Source: Acinetobacter sp. UBA6641 (lineage in GTDB: Bacteria; Pseudomonadota; Gammaproteobacteria; Pseudomonadales; Moraxellaceae). Taken from it: a stretch of 8,460 bases of DNA. Position 1 is the first letter of the stretch, and each line of letters begins with the position of its first letter. The position numbers and the translations under genes are program-made. A model generated the notes under the pieces. That model was given only the letters and a program-made list of their open reading frames with translations, did not search any database and had not been told where the DNA came from. The stretch spans positions 2,749 to 11,208 of the forward strand of contig DKLL01000076.1 of the NCBI GenBank assembly GCA_002455755.1, in the 5' to 3' direction. Below are positions 6,660 through 8,460 of this stretch, one piece after another.

Positions 6660-7163
6660 CTAAAAATTATAGGTATAGGTCAATCCACTGTTGGTGGTGA
6701 TGGTTACCTCACGCACATATTCAGCTGAACATGCTAAATAAACTTGAGCGACTGAGCCATAACGCATATTTTGATAATCATAAAACCCTTTGGTTCCGCA
6801 ATTGCCCCGATTGATAGAAACCCCCGTTAAAGTCGTAGGATCATTATTCAGTGAAGTAATATTCAATTTATCGACATAACCTGTCATCGAATATTGTGAT
6901 TCATCCCGGCGGACACGGACTTCAAATTGTTCCTGTAATGGTTGGGCTGTTTCAGAAAAACCATCATTTTGATGCTCATAATTGACCTCATCCGAATTAA
7001 AAGAATCTTCTGCTTCAGAAGCAGCTGTATTCTGAGACACGGATGGTTCTTGCTGCTCAGGGGCGGTTTGTTCTGCTGTGGCTTGCGGTTCTTTGGATGG
7101 ACTGCATGCAGTTAAACTGAGCAACAGTGCACTGGATAAAAAAAGAGGGTGAATCAGTTTCAT
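6660..7163 (-). CDS. Predicted lipoprotein of unknown function (167 aa)
   Basis: The protein begins with a charged start and hydrophobic core and then the lipobox LTAC, with the lipidated cysteine at 20. It should therefore be anchored to the inner or outer membrane facing the periplasm. Residues 21-75 are a low-complexity linker rich in Glu, Gln, Ser and Ala with no hydrophobic core. Residues 78-167 look like a compact beta-rich domain (QFEVRVRR, SMTGYVDKL, EVTITTNSG, TYTYNF). It has two cysteines, C122 and C145, that could form a disulfide. I do not recognise the family. AGGAA 8 nt upstream of ATG 7163 supports the start. It is the last gene of a five-gene minus-strand run, 63 nt after the 101-aa secreted protein gene. 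Confidence 0.82.
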   Translation of the reverse strand: MKLIHPLFLSSALLLSLTACSPSKEPQATAEQTAPEQQEPSVSQNTAASEAEDSFNSDEVNYEHQNDGFSETAQPLQEQFEVRVRRDESQYSMTGYVDKLNITSLNNDPTTLTGVSINRGNCGTKGFYDYQNMRYGSVAQVYLACSAEYVREVTITTNSGLTYTYNF

Positions 7164-7226
7164 GGCTGAATTCCTAAAAACTTGTTTAGTTCATATTTGA
7201 ATAAAGTCGTTGTTCGTTCTAAGTGG

Positions 7227-7532
7227 TTATTTACATTTGCCTTTGTGAACCGACTGCACCAAACGCGGTTCGGTTTTATCTGCATCTAAACGTAGGCAAA
7301 TGGCTTTCTTGCTTTTGATTGAACTGGAAATCAGTTCTTCACCCTGAATTGGACTAGCGCCACCAGCGTTATAAACTTGATAGCGTTTGCCAGTAGTGGC
7401 TTTAAAAGAGAATGCATCACCTGATTCACTAAAGCCTTCGATCTTTTTAACAATCACAGTTGCTGAATTGGATTGTGCAAACAGTGAGGTGCAGATCAGA
7501 CTGAGACCACAGGCCAAGATGAGTTTTTTCAT
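7227..7532 (-). CDS. Small secreted protein of unknown function (101 aa)
   Basis: MKKLILACGLSLICTSLFA is a standard signal peptide with a probable signal peptidase I cut after A19 (LFA|Q). The mature chain of about 82 residues is basic at its end and predicted to be mostly beta strand (ATVIVKKIEGF, FSFKATTGKRYQVY). It keeps two cysteines, C79 and C100, a possible disulfide pair in the periplasm. No family recognised. AGGAA lies 7 nt before ATG 7532. The start is 17 nt downstream of the stop of the 48-aa gene, so they are probably co-transcribed. Confidence 0.82.
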   Translation of the reverse strand: MKKLILACGLSLICTSLFAQSNSATVIVKKIEGFSESGDAFSFKATTGKRYQVYNAGGASPIQGEELISSSIKSKKAICLRLDADKTEPRLVQSVHKGKCK

Positions 7533-7549
7533 TTTGTTATTCCTATGGC

Positions 7550-7696
7550 TTAGTTCTTAAAAATGGTCACAGGCCAGACCACGGCTTTACCTAAGTTGTA
7601 GGAATAGCTTAAATGTGCAGTGCTACTGCAATTCTTGAAATACACCGAGCAAATCAGTGCGATCAGTACATAGCCAATAATTAAATAGTTTTTCAT
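7550..7696 (-). CDS. Small single-pass membrane protein (48 aa)
   Basis: The frame ATG 7696 to TAA 7550 gives a 48-aa product starting MKNYLIIGYVLIALICSVYF, a clear hydrophobic helix at about 4-20. A short polar part with C23 follows, ending LGKAVVWPVTIFKN. The helix could be an uncleaved anchor or a signal peptide. A strong GGGGA lies 8 nt upstream of the ATG. It fills the gap between the 91-aa lipoprotein (25 nt upstream) and the 101-aa secreted protein (17 nt downstream), with spacing typical of an operon. Automatic gene calls with a length cut-off would miss it. The C-terminal VVWPVTIFK resembles small Acinetobacter membrane proteins I cannot name. Confidence 0.72.
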   Translation of the reverse strand: MKNYLIIGYVLIALICSVYFKNCSSTAHLSYSYNLGKAVVWPVTIFKN

Positions 7697-7721
7697 TTAT
7701 TGTTCCCCTGTATATTTGAAT

Positions 7722-7997
7722 TTATGACTGACATTGCTGAACGGCTTTCGCCATCACCACATTAAAATCTTCAGGTGGCTGCATGGTGTCCCGAACCGTG
7801 ACATCGGCCATTTGTTGCATAAATTCAGGCGAGTAATGCGCTTCGACTTTGTCGTAAATACAGCCGCAGGTTGAACGGTCTAAACCGCCAGCCTGACAGC
7901 CTGCTTTAAAGTCACGTTTGACTGAACTGTCACAGGCAGTCAGCAGGGTGCTACTGAGGACAATGGTCATTACCCCAAACCAGGTTTGATATTTCAT
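7722..7997 (-). CDS. Small cysteine-rich lipoprotein (91 aa)
   Basis: A hydrophobic N-terminus ends in the lipobox LTAC with the acylated cysteine at 22. The mature domain of about 70 residues has four further cysteines, C34, C44, C46 and C89, in the pattern C-x9-C-x-C ... C, which could form two disulfides in the periplasm. FKAGC, CGCIYDKVEAHYSPEFM and AKAVQQC suggest a small helical domain. The pattern also resembles metal-binding cysteines, though no haem CxxCH is present. Function unknown. GGAATAAAG just upstream of ATG 7997 provides the ribosome binding site. It lies 50 nt after the 39-aa gene in the same direction. Confidence 0.8.
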   Translation of the reverse strand: MKYQTWFGVMTIVLSSTLLTACDSSVKRDFKAGCQAGGLDRSTCGCIYDKVEAHYSPEFMQQMADVTVRDTMQPPEDFNVVMAKAVQQCQS

Positions 7998-8047
7998 CTT
8001 TATTCCAAATCATTGTTATCTATTGTTCTAAAGTCATGTGGATGGGT

Positions 8048-8167
8048 TTATTTATGCCAGCCTGCCAGATAAATCAGCAGCCATAGTCCACCCAGCAATA
8101 AGATAAAACCTGGGCCTAAAGCCACCACAACGATGACAATTAAAATCAGCTGTGCGATCAATTTCAT
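8048..8167 (-). CDS. Very small hydrophobic membrane protein (39 aa)
   Basis: The frame ATG 8167 to TAA 8048 encodes MKLIAQLILIVIVVVALGPG, followed by a second hydrophobic stretch and the tail AGWHK. Residues 4-35 are almost wholly hydrophobic. A GPG turn at 18-20 suggests either a helical hairpin or one long helix with a kink. GGAAC about 9 nt upstream is a usable ribosome binding site. The other minus-strand frame here (8052-8237) is its shadow: this one has the better start context and membrane-protein composition. It appears to be the first gene of the five-gene exported cluster. Too short to assign a family. Confidence 0.65.
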   Translation of the reverse strand: MKLIAQLILIVIVVVALGPGFILLLGGLWLLIYLAGWHK

Positions 8168-8237
8168 AATATTGTTCCAGCACAAAGCAGCCCCCTGAAT
8201 TTAAAAATGCAGTGGTTGATCGGTGCAGTGAAATCAA

Positions 8238-8348
8238 TCAGTGCACAGAATTTGAATAAAATGTTGGAATCGGAATGAAATGCCGAAGTTTGGGATGGTG
8301 TAAAAATGAAGCGAGTGCAGGGGAAGCGCACAAATTGAATAGCGTCAT
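8238..8348 (-). CDS. Doubtful 36-aa reading frame, possible leader peptide
   Basis: ATG 8348 is preceded by AGGAG at 9 nt, the best Shine-Dalgarno in this end of the window. The frame runs to TGA 8238 and encodes MTLFNLCASPALASFLHHPK and 16 further residues, with no clear domain. It lies 70 nt ahead of the 39-aa gene. It could be a short protein, a leader peptide, or the decayed end of something longer. The other long frame through 8164-8448 is Cys- and Phe-rich, lacks a good start, and looks non-coding. The remaining 8349-8460 has no gene visible. Confidence 0.25.
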   Translation of the reverse strand: MTLFNLCASPALASFLHHPKLRHFIPIPTFYSNSVH

Positions 8349-8374
8349 AATAGATGACTCCTGTATGTATAGAA

Positions 8375-8426
8375 GTTCTACCAATTACTGCTAAATAATG
8401 GTGGCAGAACGAAAAGGGGTTAGCAG
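8375..8426 (-). promoter_or_regulatory. Two crossing inverted repeats upstream of the exported cluster
   Basis: In minus-strand order the arms are CTGCTAA (8426-8420), GTTCTGCCA (8410-8402), TTAGCAG (8394-8388) and TGGTAGAAC (8383-8375). The first pairs with the third (7 bp) and the second with the fourth (9 bp, one G-U-type pair), a crossing order as in an H-type pseudoknot. The AGGAG of the 36-aa frame follows 13 nt later. It may be a leader RNA structure. A weak promoter alternative, TTAGCA and TATACA at 17 bp spacing, overlaps it (8394-8365); if that promoter is used, the repeats would be DNA sites instead. Confidence 0.3.
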
Positions 8427-8460
8427 ACTGGACATACAGAACCAGCACGCGCGAACGCGT

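Noticed and set aside
8052..8237. 61-aa minus-strand frame overlapping the 39-aa membrane protein
   Set aside because: Its composition is irregular, and the overlapping 39-aa frame has a better start signal and membrane-protein character.
8164..8448. 94-aa minus-strand frame near the right edge
   Set aside because: No ribosome binding site at its start, and a Cys/Phe/His-rich composition typical of non-coding translation.
1..8460. CRISPR array, rRNA genes or complete insertion sequence
   Set aside because: No regularly spaced long repeats, no rRNA-like sequence and no transposase were seen.

Overview
The window looks like a chromosomal stretch from a low-GC gammaproteobacterium, most likely Acinetobacter or a close Moraxellaceae relative. 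This rests on the AT-rich composition, the style of the protein sequences and the kind of accessory genes present. It is inference from memory of such genomes, not a database match. The window falls into three blocks.

Block 1 (1-4003) is a decayed mobile element. It starts with the 3' part of a P4-type tyrosine integrase that enters from the left edge and is broken by two frameshifts and two stops. Next is a very AT-rich gene on the minus strand (670-1554) encoding a protein whose C-terminal part resembles MatP-type ribbon-helix-helix DNA-binding proteins. A 500-bp gene-free region follows, carrying repeated and inverted motifs. It leads into two tandem paralogous plus-strand genes of the YagK/YfjJ ('inovirus Gp2') type. 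The first keeps an HxH motif as expected of an HUH replication endonuclease. The second has lost it. The repeats upstream of a Rep-like gene make this a plausible fossil or live replication module of a phage satellite, inovirus or integrated plasmid. An 8-bp hairpin between the two rep-like genes buries the likely ribosome binding site of the second.

Block 2 (4003-6617) is a chromate-resistance operon on the minus strand, chrB then chrA, separated by 2 nt. A 20-bp dyad lies just upstream of chrB and is a candidate operator. The operon is bracketed by two strong hairpins with closely related stems, probably terminators.

Block 3 (6618-8460) is a compact minus-strand run of five small genes, all predicted to be exported or membrane-bound. 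In transcription order they are a 39-aa membrane protein, a 91-aa cysteine-rich lipoprotein, a 48-aa single-pass protein, a 101-aa secreted protein and a 167-aa lipoprotein. None has a function I recognise. Upstream, 8168-8460 holds only a doubtful 36-aa reading frame with a good ribosome binding site, preceded by two inverted repeats whose arms cross in a pseudoknot-like order.

No tRNA, rRNA, CRISPR array or complete insertion sequence was seen.
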